The notes beneath the pieces are model-generated. The model ran no database searches. It was not told the origin of the DNA and worked only from the letters and a program-made list of their open reading frames with translations. A DNA stretch of 60,963 nucleotides from a bacterium (GTDB taxonomy: Bacteria; Vulcanimicrobiota; Xenobia; Xenobiales; JADMJV01), in assembly GCA_018780265.1 (NCBI GenBank), contig JADMJV010000065.1, positions 1-60,963 of the forward strand, given 5' to 3'. Positions 27,108 through 35,076 of this stretch are shown here, one piece after another. The translations under genes were made by a program, and so were the position numbers. The stretch's first letter is position 1. Every line of letters begins with the position of its first letter.

Positions 27108-27974
27108 TTGAGCAGAGCCATGTTACAGAGAGAATGGAGCCTCCAGTTAGCCCGCAAGACGGCGGGTCGCTTCGGAGGCTATCCCGGTTTGTTTTGGGCC
27201 GCCGTGGCCATGAGCTTACCCCTGTTTCATTATGCCCTGGCCAGCTACAATCTGGAGCTCGTTCCCGAACGCCGTAGTTCGTATGCCCTTGCCGGTCTGT
27301 GGCTGATAGGCCTTACCTGCCTGAGAGCCTGCATGGGCTGCGCCGTCAGCATGGCCGAAGAAATCCAGCACCATTCGGTGCAACTTGTTCGCCAGTTGCC
27401 CAAATCCGGTGGAGTGCTGGGCTTGCTGGCCACCAAAGCGGCCGTAACCGCTGCCCCGTTGCTGCTGGAATGGCTGCTTTTCATGGGGCTGACCGTCGGG
27501 CTGGCCATGCTGGGCGTGCCGGTAATGGATTGGGACCCCTTGCGCTTTCTAGCCGTTGGACTCTGCTCCATGGTCTTTTTCTGCTCGCTGGGCCTCTGGA
27601 TCGGCGCCCGTCTCGGCGAACCTGAGCGGGCCTCCAACAATGCCCGTGTGGCCGTGGCCATGACTCTGGTCGGTTGGGCCTTGCTGGAAAACGTCCTCAA
27701 CGGTCCGATCCTGTTGATTGGTGCACTGATCTGGGTGGCCCTGGTCTTCCGGTCCAGCCCCCGTGTGGCCTCGGCTTTTCAAGGGGGGGTGGTCAGCGCT
27801 GTGCTGGTGCTGCTATTGCCTCAGGCCTACCTGCTGGGCAACCTGCGCCTGGCCCAACTCAGCCCGCTGGCGGCCGCCAACCATCCCAACCTGACTCGCG
27901 ATGACTGCATCCTTTACTGCGTGGGTGCAGTGCTGATTTTGATTCTGAATCTTCGCCAACTGCGCAAGCACTGA
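27108..27974 (+). CDS. Polytopic membrane protein, ABC-2 permease-like
   Basis: 288 aa from TTG 27108, which has GGAAG 9 bases upstream; ATG 27120 is the alternative. Seven or eight hydrophobic segments. Between the second and third, the stretch EEIQHHSVQLVRQLPKSGGV has the form of the amphipathic helix in ABC-2 type permeases (E-----L-LL-P-S---). No ATPase partner adjoins it, so transport function is inference. Confidence 0.55.
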   Translation: MSRAMLQREWSLQLARKTAGRFGGYPGLFWAAVAMSLPLFHYALASYNLELVPERRSSYALAGLWLIGLTCLRACMGCAVSMAEEIQHHSVQLVRQLPKSGGVLGLLATKAAVTAAPLLLEWLLFMGLTVGLAMLGVPVMDWDPLRFLAVGLCSMVFFCSLGLWIGARLGEPERASNNARVAVAMTLVGWALLENVLNGPILLIGALIWVALVFRSSPRVASAFQGGVVSAVLVLLLPQAYLLGNLRLAQLSPLAAANHPNLTRDDCILYCVGAVLILILNLRQLRKH

Positions 27975-27977
27975 GTC

Positions 27978-28787
27978 GTGGCTCTCGGCCCCCAGTTGCC
28001 CGAGCCCACCCATCAGGGCGAACGCCGCCTTATGGACCGGGCCGTCTTCCTGGGAGATTGGGCCCGCACTGCCAGGCCCACCGAGACGCAGAGTAAAGAT
28101 CCCAAGGCTCGCTTTGGCCAATTTTTAGAACGCGAAGTCGACACCGGCGAAGAGACCGAAGGCCCCGGCTCAGATCTGCCCTCCTCCGAAGCAGGCAGCG
28201 ACACTGCGGTGGCCCAGGAAGTCAAGGATGACCAGATAGAAAACCGCCAGGACGCCGACCGCCAGAGTCGCCGGGGCCTGGAAGATGAGGCCGAAAAAGC
28301 CAGCGCTGGTCAATGGCGGGGGCCCCACCTCAGTCCCACCCTGGCCATGCTCAACCTGCCCCAACAACTTCAAGCGCAGCACATCGAAAAACAGGGAAAA
28401 GCGCAGCGCCAGCGCGACACCAGCGACAGCGAAGCCCTGGAAGACCAGGTGGAACGAGTAGACGATGTCTTACTTAACGCACTGCGCCAGTCGGGCCTGA
28501 CTCAACCGGTGACCGGATTTTCCGACCCTCGACTCAAGCCGGGTCCGCCCCAACTGGGCGCGCCCTGGAGCTTGCAGGAGAGCGCTGGGGGCAAAGTCTT
28601 TCGCTGGGAGAGTTCACCCGGCACCCGCCAGGTGCTGCGCTGGAGCGATAAGGAGAGCCTGCTGGAAACCACCGCCGCCGGGCAACGTCAGGTCATTCAG
28701 AAAATGGGCGAGCAGATCTGGTCCCAAATCAGCCCCTGGGAAGGGGATATCGGCTTTGACCTGCCCAAAAACCTGCGTCCCTTTTAG
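27978..28787 (+). CDS. Hydrophilic hypothetical protein
   Basis: 269 aa from GTG 27978, 3 bases after the permease-like gene. Residues ~40-150 are Glu/Asp/Gln/Arg-rich and probably disordered; residues ~160-269 look folded, with Trp-rich strands (FRWESSPGTRQVLRWSD, IWSQISPWEGDIGFD). No known domain. Its end overlaps the convergent parB stop by 4 bases. Confidence 0.55.
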   Translation: MALGPQLPEPTHQGERRLMDRAVFLGDWARTARPTETQSKDPKARFGQFLEREVDTGEETEGPGSDLPSSEAGSDTAVAQEVKDDQIENRQDADRQSRRGLEDEAEKASAGQWRGPHLSPTLAMLNLPQQLQAQHIEKQGKAQRQRDTSDSEALEDQVERVDDVLLNALRQSGLTQPVTGFSDPRLKPGPPQLGAPWSLQESAGGKVFRWESSPGTRQVLRWSDKESLLETTAAGQRQVIQKMGEQIWSQISPWEGDIGFDLPKNLRPF

Positions 28788-29602
28788 ATCCCTCGCTCGG
28801 TTACAGCGATCAGCACTTCCATCAGCTCTTCCAACTGACTCTGATCTCGATAGTAGAGTTCTATCTTGCCTTTTTCTTTGCCAGCGGGGCGAATCTTCAC
28901 CAGAGCGTTGAGTTGCTGCCCCAGTTGCGACTGAATCTGCTCCCAGTCCGGGGCCAGACCCAATCCGCCGCGGCCGACCGGCTTAATATGGCGCAGTTTG
29001 CGCACAAAATCCTCCGCCCCCCGAACCGACAGTTGCCTCTCACGGATTTCATGCCACACTCGCAACTGATGGCGTTCGCCCTCGACGGAAAGCACCGCCC
29101 GAGCATGGCCCGCGCTCAAAATTCCTGCCTCCAGGTCCTGCAGAATGGCCGGAGGCAAGCCCAGCAAGCGGATGGCATTGGCGATAGCCGGGCGGCTACA
29201 GCCCAATCGTCGGGCCAATTCGTCCTGCGTCAGGCTGTGTTCGCGCTGCAAATACTGAAAAGCCCGAGCCTCTTCCACGGGATTGAGATCCTGGCGCTGC
29301 AAATTTTCGATCAGGGCCACTTCCAGCAGATTCTGGGGGGCCATCTCCTGAATCAAAGCGGGTATACTGGCCATACCCGCCAACTGAGAGGCACGCCAGC
29401 GCCTTTCGCCCACTACCAGTCGGTAACCCTCGGCCTCGCGCGTGACCACCACCGGCTGGACCACTCCGTGCAACCGAATCGAATCGGCCAGTTCTTGCAG
29501 CTTCTCCTGGTCAAAGCGGCGGCGCGGCTGCAGCGGATTGGCGCGAATCTCGCTCACTGGCAATAAGGCAAAACCATCAAGTGGCGGTTTGGGGCGGCTC
29601 AT
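28784..29602 (-). CDS. parB: ParB/Spo0J chromosome-partitioning CTPase
   Basis: 272 aa, standard length. N-terminal PLQPRRRFDQEKLQELADSI, CTP-binding VVGERRWRASQLAG and ENLQRQDLNPVEEARAFQYL motifs, central helix-turn-helix with ELARRLGCSRPAIANAIRLL, and a C-terminal dimerisation domain. Binds parS and spreads on DNA for origin segregation. A perfect parS abuts the start codon, which would allow autorepression. No parA is in the window, although parA usually lies directly upstream; the gene there is an unrelated small ORF on the other strand. Confidence 0.95.
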   Translation of the reverse strand: MSRPKPPLDGFALLPVSEIRANPLQPRRRFDQEKLQELADSIRLHGVVQPVVVTREAEGYRLVVGERRWRASQLAGMASIPALIQEMAPQNLLEVALIENLQRQDLNPVEEARAFQYLQREHSLTQDELARRLGCSRPAIANAIRLLGLPPAILQDLEAGILSAGHARAVLSVEGERHQLRVWHEIRERQLSVRGAEDFVRKLRHIKPVGRGGLGLAPDWEQIQSQLGQQLNALVKIRPAGKEKGKIELYYRDQSQLEELMEVLIAVTERGI

Positions 29603-29603
29603 C

Positions 29604-29617
29604 GTTTCACGTGAAAC
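29604..29617. promoter_or_regulatory. parS centromere site
   Basis: GTTTCACGTGAAAC, a perfect 14-bp palindrome that matches the core of the consensus parS. It lies one base before the parB ATG (minus strand), occupying the place of its ribosome site, so ParB binding could block parB expression. Presence of parS also suggests proximity to the replication origin. Confidence 0.9.
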
Positions 29618-29712
29618 TTTGCGGCCTGGCCAGGCTCATCCTCCCAGAGAGTTTGCGTAACCGCTTTGTTACTTTTCAGGAATCGGTAAGCCCCTCCGCT
29701 TAAGCTGTAGCC

Positions 29713-30099
29713 ATGGCCATGCCCCTACCTCATAGCCTCAGCCCGTCCACCGCCAAAGATGCCTGGAAACAGTACAAAACGCAGGACAACCGGGCGGGCG
29801 ACGCCGACGCGCGGCCCGACTTCGTGCAATGGTCCAACGGTGAACAAAAAGTAGAAGTTTACCTCACCCCCAACGGTTTTTTGGCCCGCCAGAGCGAGCC
29901 CACTCAGGTGCAAGTGACTCAGTGTTCTATCCCACGTTGGCTGGGCCAGAGCGAAGTGCAGACGATCTGTCGCACGGCTCAAGGTGCCTACTCCGGATTT
30001 CTAGGGGGCCTACCCATCATCGATACCCCCGATTCTCAAGATTCAGCCCGCAAGGGGTTTTACGAATGGCAAAAACCCCTCCAAAAACCCGACGGCTGA
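29713..30099 (+). CDS. Small hypothetical protein
   Basis: 128 aa, ATG 29713, divergent from parB. Hydrophilic, without membrane segments or known motifs; the central strand-rich part (VEVYLTPNGFLARQ) is followed by a Cys-containing segment and a charged tail. Codon use is like its neighbours. Function unknown; position next to parS does not by itself imply a segregation role. Confidence 0.5.
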   Translation: MAMPLPHSLSPSTAKDAWKQYKTQDNRAGDADARPDFVQWSNGEQKVEVYLTPNGFLARQSEPTQVQVTQCSIPRWLGQSEVQTICRTAQGAYSGFLGGLPIIDTPDSQDSARKGFYEWQKPLQKPDG

Positions 30100-30112
30100 G
30101 GAAGCTGCTAAC

Positions 30113-30152
30113 GCCCGCCGGTCGGCGGGCACCCAACCTGGGACTTAAGTCC
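30113..30152. promoter_or_regulatory. Inverted repeats upstream of lon
   Basis: Two symmetric elements lie in the lon upstream gap: a hairpin GCCCGCC-GGTC-GGCGGGC (30113-30130) and a perfect 12-bp palindrome GGACTTAAGTCC (30141-30152). The hairpin has no T-run, so it is a weak terminator at best. The palindrome could be an operator. It does not match the CIRCE heat-shock element. Confidence 0.35.
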
Positions 30153-30216
30153 AGGGCAACATTTCTCAAACACAACGCAAACGCAAACCCGCATCGAGGT
30201 AGCCTACCCTTTGGGT

Positions 30217-32577
30217 ATGTTACAAGTTCAACCCCTCTTAGTCATTCGCAACTCGGTCCTGTTTCCGCACATGGTGGTTCCCATCACGGCGGGACGAGAC
30301 CGCTCCATCGCGGCCGTCGAAGCGGCTCTCGAAGGTGATCGCACTCTGGTGGTAGTCACCCAGCGCGACCTGTCCCTCGAGGAGCCTGGTCAGGACGACC
30401 TCTACAACATTGGCACGCGGGTCACTATCCAAAAGGCAACTCGTGGCCAAAACGGCTTCCAGGTAGTTTTGCAAGGGGTGGAGCGAGTACGCCTGGTCAA
30501 ACTGGAGCCTGGCAAACCTTATCTGCAGGCTCGCATCCAACCGATGCCCATCCAGGAAGACAACAGCCCCGCCGTGGAGGCGCTCCATCGCAGCGTGCTC
30601 GACCTGTCGGGAGAGTTGCTGTCGCTGCTGGGACAAACCCAACGACAGGGAGCTCAAGCTCTGCTGGATCAATTAACGTCCCAACTCACCGATCCCATGC
30701 AACTGGCCTACTATATCGCCGGCTTTATGAAGCTGGACATCGAAAAAGAACAACAGGTCCTGGAGGCCTCCAGCCGCCTGGAAGCCCTCGAGTTGATCCA
30801 CCGCTTTCTGGCCCACGAACTGGAAGTCCAACAGGTGCGTCAACGCATCAGCAGCCAGGTGCAAAGTGAAATGGGCAAGGAGCAGAAAGACTACCTGCTA
30901 CGCCAGCAGATGCGAGCGATTCAAAACGAGCTGGGGGAAGACGACAGCGAGAAGGCTGAAATCGAAATGTTGCGGGAGAAGTTGGACGAGGCCCAGCTGC
31001 CCGAGGACGCCCGCAAAGAGGCCGATCGCGAATTGAAAAGGCTGGAGCGCCTCAATCCCGCTTCGCCCGACCACTCGCTGACGCGGGGTTATTTGGAATT
31101 GTTGGCCGAACTACCCTGGCAAAAGAACACCGATGATAATCACGACCTCAAGCGCGCTCGAGCCATTTTGGACGAAGACCACTTTGGCCTGAAAACCGTC
31201 AAGGAGCGAATCTTAGAACATCTGGCCGTCATGAAACTCAACTCGGGAGCCAAGGCCCCCATTGTGCTGCTGGTGGGTCCACCCGGCGTGGGCAAAACCT
31301 CGCTAGGCCAAAGCATCGCTCGGGCCCTGGAGCGCAAATTCGAGCGCCTCAGCCTGGGCGGACTGCACGACGAGGCCGAGCTGCGCGGGCACCGCCGCAC
31401 TTACATCGGAGCCCTCCCGGGCCGGCTGATCCAGGCGGTGCGCCGAGCTGGCGTGAAAAACCCCGTGCTGATGCTGGACGAGGTCGACAAGATAGGCTCG
31501 AGTTATCGGGGCGATCCTGCCTCGGCCCTGCTGGAGGTGATCGATCCCGCCCAGAACGACAAATTTCGGGACAACTATCTCGACCTGCCCTTCGACCTGT
31601 CCAAGGCGCTATTTATCCTGACCGCCAACACTACCGACTCGATCCCGCGACCTTTGCTCGACCGCATGGAAGTGATTCGACTTTCCGGCTACAGCGAGGA
31701 AGAAAAGCTCCAGATCGCCCGCCGTTACTTACTGCCGCGCGTGCTCAAGGAGGCCGGCATCGGCACCGAACAGGTGCAGGTCGACGACCCCACCTTGGGA
31801 TTTGTGGTAGCCCGTTACACCCGGGAAGCAGGCGTACGCGAACTGGAGCGCACGCTGGCCAAACTGGTGCGCAAACTGGCGCTGCGCTTCGCCGAGGGCG
31901 ACCCCGACGAAATCATCGACCTGAAAGCTGACCAGGTCAGCGAACTGCTGGGACCGGAACGCTACCAACCCGAGTCGGCCCGCCAGGAGAAACATCCAGG
32001 CGTGGCCACCGGACTGGCCTGGACCGAGGTGGGCGGAGACGTGCTCTACGTGGAGTCGCTGCCCCTTCCGGGAGGCACCGGCCTGACCCTGACCGGCCAA
32101 CTGGGCGATGTCATGAAAGAATCGGCTCAGGCCGCCCTCAGCTACGTGCAATCCAAAGCGCGCAACTACGGCCTGACCGAGCGCACCTTCCGCAACGAAG
32201 GGATACACGTGCATGTACCAGCCGGGGCCATCCCCAAAGATGGCCCTTCAGCCGGCGTTACCATGGCCGTCTCGCTGCTCAGCGCCTACACCGGTGTGCC
32301 AGCGCGCAAAGACCTGGCCATGACCGGAGAAATCACCCTGACCGGTCTGGTTCTTCCCGTGGGTGGCATCAAGGAGAAGGTGCTGGCGGCCCGCCGCCTG
32401 GGCATTCACACCATCATTCTCCCGTGCGAAAACGAAAAAGACCTGCGCGAACTACCCGACAATGTTCGTGCGGAGATGGAGTTTCACCCGGTGGCCCACC
32501 TCGACGACGTCTTCGCCATCGCCCTGCCCGACCTGGAACGACGTGGACTGAGCATAGTTCAGTCCCTTGCCTCCTGA
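30217..32577 (+). CDS. lon: ATP-dependent Lon protease
   Basis: About 786 aa from ATG 30217 (TTG 30211 has a better-spaced GAGGT and is the alternative). Order: N-terminal substrate domain (~1-200), coiled linker, AAA+ module with Walker A GPPGVGKTSLGQ and Walker B VLMLDEVDKIG, then the Ser-Lys peptidase with catalytic Ser near residue 678 (KDGPSAGVTM) and Lys near 721 (GGIKEKVLAA). Degrades damaged and short-lived regulatory proteins in the cytoplasm. Palindromic sequence upstream may be regulatory. Confidence 0.96.
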   Translation: MLQVQPLLVIRNSVLFPHMVVPITAGRDRSIAAVEAALEGDRTLVVVTQRDLSLEEPGQDDLYNIGTRVTIQKATRGQNGFQVVLQGVERVRLVKLEPGKPYLQARIQPMPIQEDNSPAVEALHRSVLDLSGELLSLLGQTQRQGAQALLDQLTSQLTDPMQLAYYIAGFMKLDIEKEQQVLEASSRLEALELIHRFLAHELEVQQVRQRISSQVQSEMGKEQKDYLLRQQMRAIQNELGEDDSEKAEIEMLREKLDEAQLPEDARKEADRELKRLERLNPASPDHSLTRGYLELLAELPWQKNTDDNHDLKRARAILDEDHFGLKTVKERILEHLAVMKLNSGAKAPIVLLVGPPGVGKTSLGQSIARALERKFERLSLGGLHDEAELRGHRRTYIGALPGRLIQAVRRAGVKNPVLMLDEVDKIGSSYRGDPASALLEVIDPAQNDKFRDNYLDLPFDLSKALFILTANTTDSIPRPLLDRMEVIRLSGYSEEEKLQIARRYLLPRVLKEAGIGTEQVQVDDPTLGFVVARYTREAGVRELERTLAKLVRKLALRFAEGDPDEIIDLKADQVSELLGPERYQPESARQEKHPGVATGLAWTEVGGDVLYVESLPLPGGTGLTLTGQLGDVMKESAQAALSYVQSKARNYGLTERTFRNEGIHVHVPAGAIPKDGPSAGVTMAVSLLSAYTGVPARKDLAMTGEITLTGLVLPVGGIKEKVLAARRLGIHTIILPCENEKDLRELPDNVRAEMEFHPVAHLDDVFAIALPDLERRGLSIVQSLAS

Positions 32578-32768
32578 TGAAGGGCGGAAACAGGTGGAGA
32601 ATTCGAGCCGACCTGGTGGATTCTATAGTCCAAGATCCCACTGGCAATTGCGAGGCCTCAGAATGGCTTGAGGCCGATATGTCCGATGAACTACCCCCCT
32701 ATGATTGGGGCCCTGGGGGAGTACCGACTTTGCAAGTTGTGGAAATTCTGGACGGAGAAGGCCTTTGA
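32577..32768 (+). CDS. Short ORF after lon, possibly part of a decayed gene
   Basis: 63 codons. Its ATG overlaps the lon stop (TGATG), and its TGA at 32766 is directly followed, in the same frame, by the MazF-like remnant. The acidic middle (EADMSDELPPYDWGPGG) matches nothing I know. It could be a degraded antitoxin or the 5' part of the broken toxin gene; it may also be chance. Confidence 0.25.
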   Translation: MKGGNRWRIRADLVDSIVQDPTGNCEASEWLEADMSDELPPYDWGPGGVPTLQVVEILDGEGL

Positions 32769-33138
32769 TTCGCAAGCGAATTTCAGGCGACTGAGGAGCG
32801 CGGTCTGCGCGCTGGCGATGTGGTCGTCGTTTCCTTCCCAGGTCACACGACGTCGGGTAGAGAACAAGAGGGGCGCCGCCCAGCCGTGCCAACTGGCAAA
32901 CTCAGGTTTCCCGTCGCAATCCTCGTTCCTTTGACAACTCAAGGAGGAGCCTGGGTGGGTGAAAATCCCGGTCTTTATCCCACCCGGTCTGCCGCGTCAC
33001 TGGGTCGCATTGCTCGATCAAATCCGAAGCGTTGACGCTCGTCGCATAGGTGGCTATCTCGGTTGCCTGCCAGGCCAAGAGTTCTCGCTCATAGCGTCCG
33101 GGGTTCGAGGCCTGATGGCCATCACCTCTCCGGCCTGA
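32769..33138 (+). pseudogene. MazF/PemK-type toxin remnant, frameshifted
   Basis: In one frame the sequence gives RAGDVVVVSFPGHTTSGREQ, then EGRRPAV and AILVPLTTQ: the N-terminal strand, Arg-Arg-Pro-Ala and central strand of MazF/PemK endoribonucleases. After NPGLYP (about 32982) the family match moves to the +1 frame, GLPRHWVALLDQIRSVDARR and GGYLG, the conserved C-terminal region. A segment between RRPAV and the central strand is also shorter than usual. The gene cannot make a complete toxin, and no clear antitoxin remains. Confidence 0.7.
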
Positions 33139-33278
33139 TACACCTCAGTCAGGGCGAAGATGCGGAAGCACGTTCCGCCTTTCAGCGGGCCGTGGCTCGC
33201 GCCGCCCAGGATTTGCTCAGTTGGCGCCCAGAGCGAGAGTGTGAAGCCAGCGCCTCTTCAAACGCCAGAGCCCAATGA
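33114..33278 (+). pseudogene. TPR-motif fragment
   Basis: In frame with an ORF closing at 33278, the peptide HLSGLIHLSQGEDAEARSAF plus QRAVARAA is a good single TPR-like hairpin with no start codon or rest of gene in context. It overlaps the end of the MazF remnant in another frame, so one of two eroded genes was truncated here. Confidence 0.4.
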
Positions 33279-33547
33279 AAAAGCCACCCGTCGAACGACA
33301 GATGGCTCTCTCTTTCCTGACCGCCTCCTGTTGATGTGTGGACTCAACAGTGCCCCCAGAAAATCGCTTTCTGGTGCGTTTCCCCGTTTTCGAGGACGAT
33401 TCCGAGTTGGCATCGGACTCGCCGCTTCGCCCTTCGTCCAGGGCCCCAACCTCATTACTGAAGTCTGCTCTTTCCCCTTATGAGACCGATTGCTTCAGGC
33501 GTCCTTTCCGCTCTCACGGACTGACCTTAAACACTTTTTTGTAACAT
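33279..33547. other. Intergenic remnant DNA
   Basis: No convincing gene. A weak hairpin at 33282-33307 (AGCCA...TGGCT, inner GTC-GAAC-GAC) followed by CTCTCTCTTT may be an old terminator on the plus strand. A TTTTTT run lies at 33535-33540. Short open frames on both strands show no recognisable similarity. Confidence 0.4.
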
Positions 33548-33893
33548 CTACATATAGCCCTGGCTGGCCAGCCTCTTGCCCATCGTGGTGTAGAGAGCCG
33601 GGTCGGGCGGGGTGGGAGCATCGAGGCCGTCTACGTATCGGTTAAACATGCTGAAAGCAGCGGCAATCAACACCGTGGTATGGATGGCTTCATCGTCGGC
33701 ACCATGCTCTCGGGCCCGGGCAATGTCTTCTGCCAGGACGCTACGGCCGCTGGCCTGAACCCCTATGTGTCAGTGAGGATGCACCCCTGAGCAAAGTTTC
33801 GGCCAACTCATTCAAGATGCGACCTGTGGCCGGGAAGGCTTGCATCAGGGCTACGATTCCAGGGACATCGGGGGGAACTTGAATATGCGACAT
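33548..33893 (-). pseudogene. AhpD/carboxymuconolactone decarboxylase-like enzyme with core deleted
   Basis: Starting at ATG 33893 the frame gives SHIQVPPDVPGIVALMQAFP and GRILNELAETLLRG, the N-terminus of the 'peroxidase-related' AhpD-like family. It then runs to a stop, while a different frame picks up SGRSVLAEDIARAREHGADD, EAIHTTVLIAAAFSMFNRYV and TTMGKRLASQGYM, the family's C-terminus, ending at TAG 33548. The ~70-80 residues between, which carry the E..C..C..H active site, are missing. Deletion plus frame change make it non-functional. Confidence 0.75.
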
Positions 33894-33974
33894 GGGAGGG
33901 AACTTCTTCAGCCCTTTTAGAATCCTCCGAGGTCGTCGTGGAATTCGCGCTGGAGATCCCGGCCGAAGAACAGG

Positions 33975-35012
33975 TCATTTTTTCATCAGGCTGAGCAATT
34001 GCTGCCACAGAGTTTTCTTGCCCTTTTTGGGCTGGACAGGGGCGGCGTAAACCTGACTGACCTCGACCAGTTGCTCGAGTTCGCCCTTATCCAGCCACAT
34101 TCCGCAGCAGTTGGGACAGAGGTCAACTTCAACTTTCTGTTGCTCCAGTTTCTGGAGAGGGATGCCGCAGGCGGGGCACTTCCTCGATTGAGGAGGCACT
34201 GGCACCGGGATGGGGGCAGGGAAGAGCATGGCGCGGGCCGCCTCCACGTTGGCCGGGCGCTTGCTGGGTTCGATCTCCAATAAGCACTGCAAGGCCGTCC
34301 ACATGGTATCGCTGACGGTGTCGTTGAGAGTGCGCGGGTCGAGCAGGGGGGCTTTGTCTTTCAGGCGTGTGGCGGCGTCCGGGGGTGGCTGATCGGTGAG
34401 CAGAAAAAGCAAGGTGGCTCCTAACGCATAAAGATCAGAGCGCTCATCAGCGATGCCGCGGCCAAACTGCTCGATGGGGGCATAGCCCAGCGAACCCATC
34501 CCCGGGTCAGGCACCTTTTGGTCCCGCTTGAAAAATTTGGCCAGGCCGAAATCGATCAGTCGCAGCCGTTGGCCGTCAAGCATTACGTTGGTGGGCTTGA
34601 GGTCACGCACAATCACGGGAGGCTCGTGGCCGTGCAGGTACTCCAGAACGTCGAGCAGTTGGCTGGCAAATTCCAAAACCCGGCGTTGACTTAAGGGCCT
34701 GGGGGCCATCTGCGCAATCTCCTCAAGATTACGGCCCTGCACAAACTCCATGACCAGATGGGGCCCACTACCCTCGTCGAAGAAGTCGGTAACCAGAGCC
34801 AGGGCCGGGTGAGACAGTCCGGCCATGATGCGCGCCTCCGCCTCGAGTTGGCTGGCGTTTACCCGTGACTGGGTGTTGGGCTTGAGGGCTTTGACGGCCA
34901 GTTTTCTGCCCAAACGCAAATGTTCGGCCAGGTAGACCGTGCTCATCCCCCCCGAACCCAACAGCTTTTCAATCTTGTAGCGTCCTTGCAGTATCTTTCC
35001 GGGCTCCAACAT
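33975..35012 (-). CDS. Ser/Thr protein kinase with C-terminal zinc ribbon
   Basis: 345 aa from ATG 35012; the longer open frame upstream runs into the divergent peptidase gene and is rejected. Kinase domain (~residues 10-265): Gly loop LLGSGGMSTVYLAE, Lys in LAVKALKP, catalytic loop VRDLKPTNVM (Val replaces His of HRD, as in several bacterial kinases), DFG in LIDFGLAKFF, and APIEQFG. After a Pro-rich linker, two Cys pairs (CPACG ... CPNCCG with WLDKGELEQL) form a zf-TFIIB-like zinc ribbon. No membrane segment, so probably cytoplasmic. The substrate is unknown. Confidence 0.88.
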   Translation of the reverse strand: MLEPGKILQGRYKIEKLLGSGGMSTVYLAEHLRLGRKLAVKALKPNTQSRVNASQLEAEARIMAGLSHPALALVTDFFDEGSGPHLVMEFVQGRNLEEIAQMAPRPLSQRRVLEFASQLLDVLEYLHGHEPPVIVRDLKPTNVMLDGQRLRLIDFGLAKFFKRDQKVPDPGMGSLGYAPIEQFGRGIADERSDLYALGATLLFLLTDQPPPDAATRLKDKAPLLDPRTLNDTVSDTMWTALQCLLEIEPSKRPANVEAARAMLFPAPIPVPVPPQSRKCPACGIPLQKLEQQKVEVDLCPNCCGMWLDKGELEQLVEVSQVYAAPVQPKKGKKTLWQQLLSLMKK

Positions 35013-35076
35013 CGGGGGTATGTTCTCAGGGGGGTCCGCGGCCTCCCCCACAGAACTGGGTCCGGTGAGATTTTCG

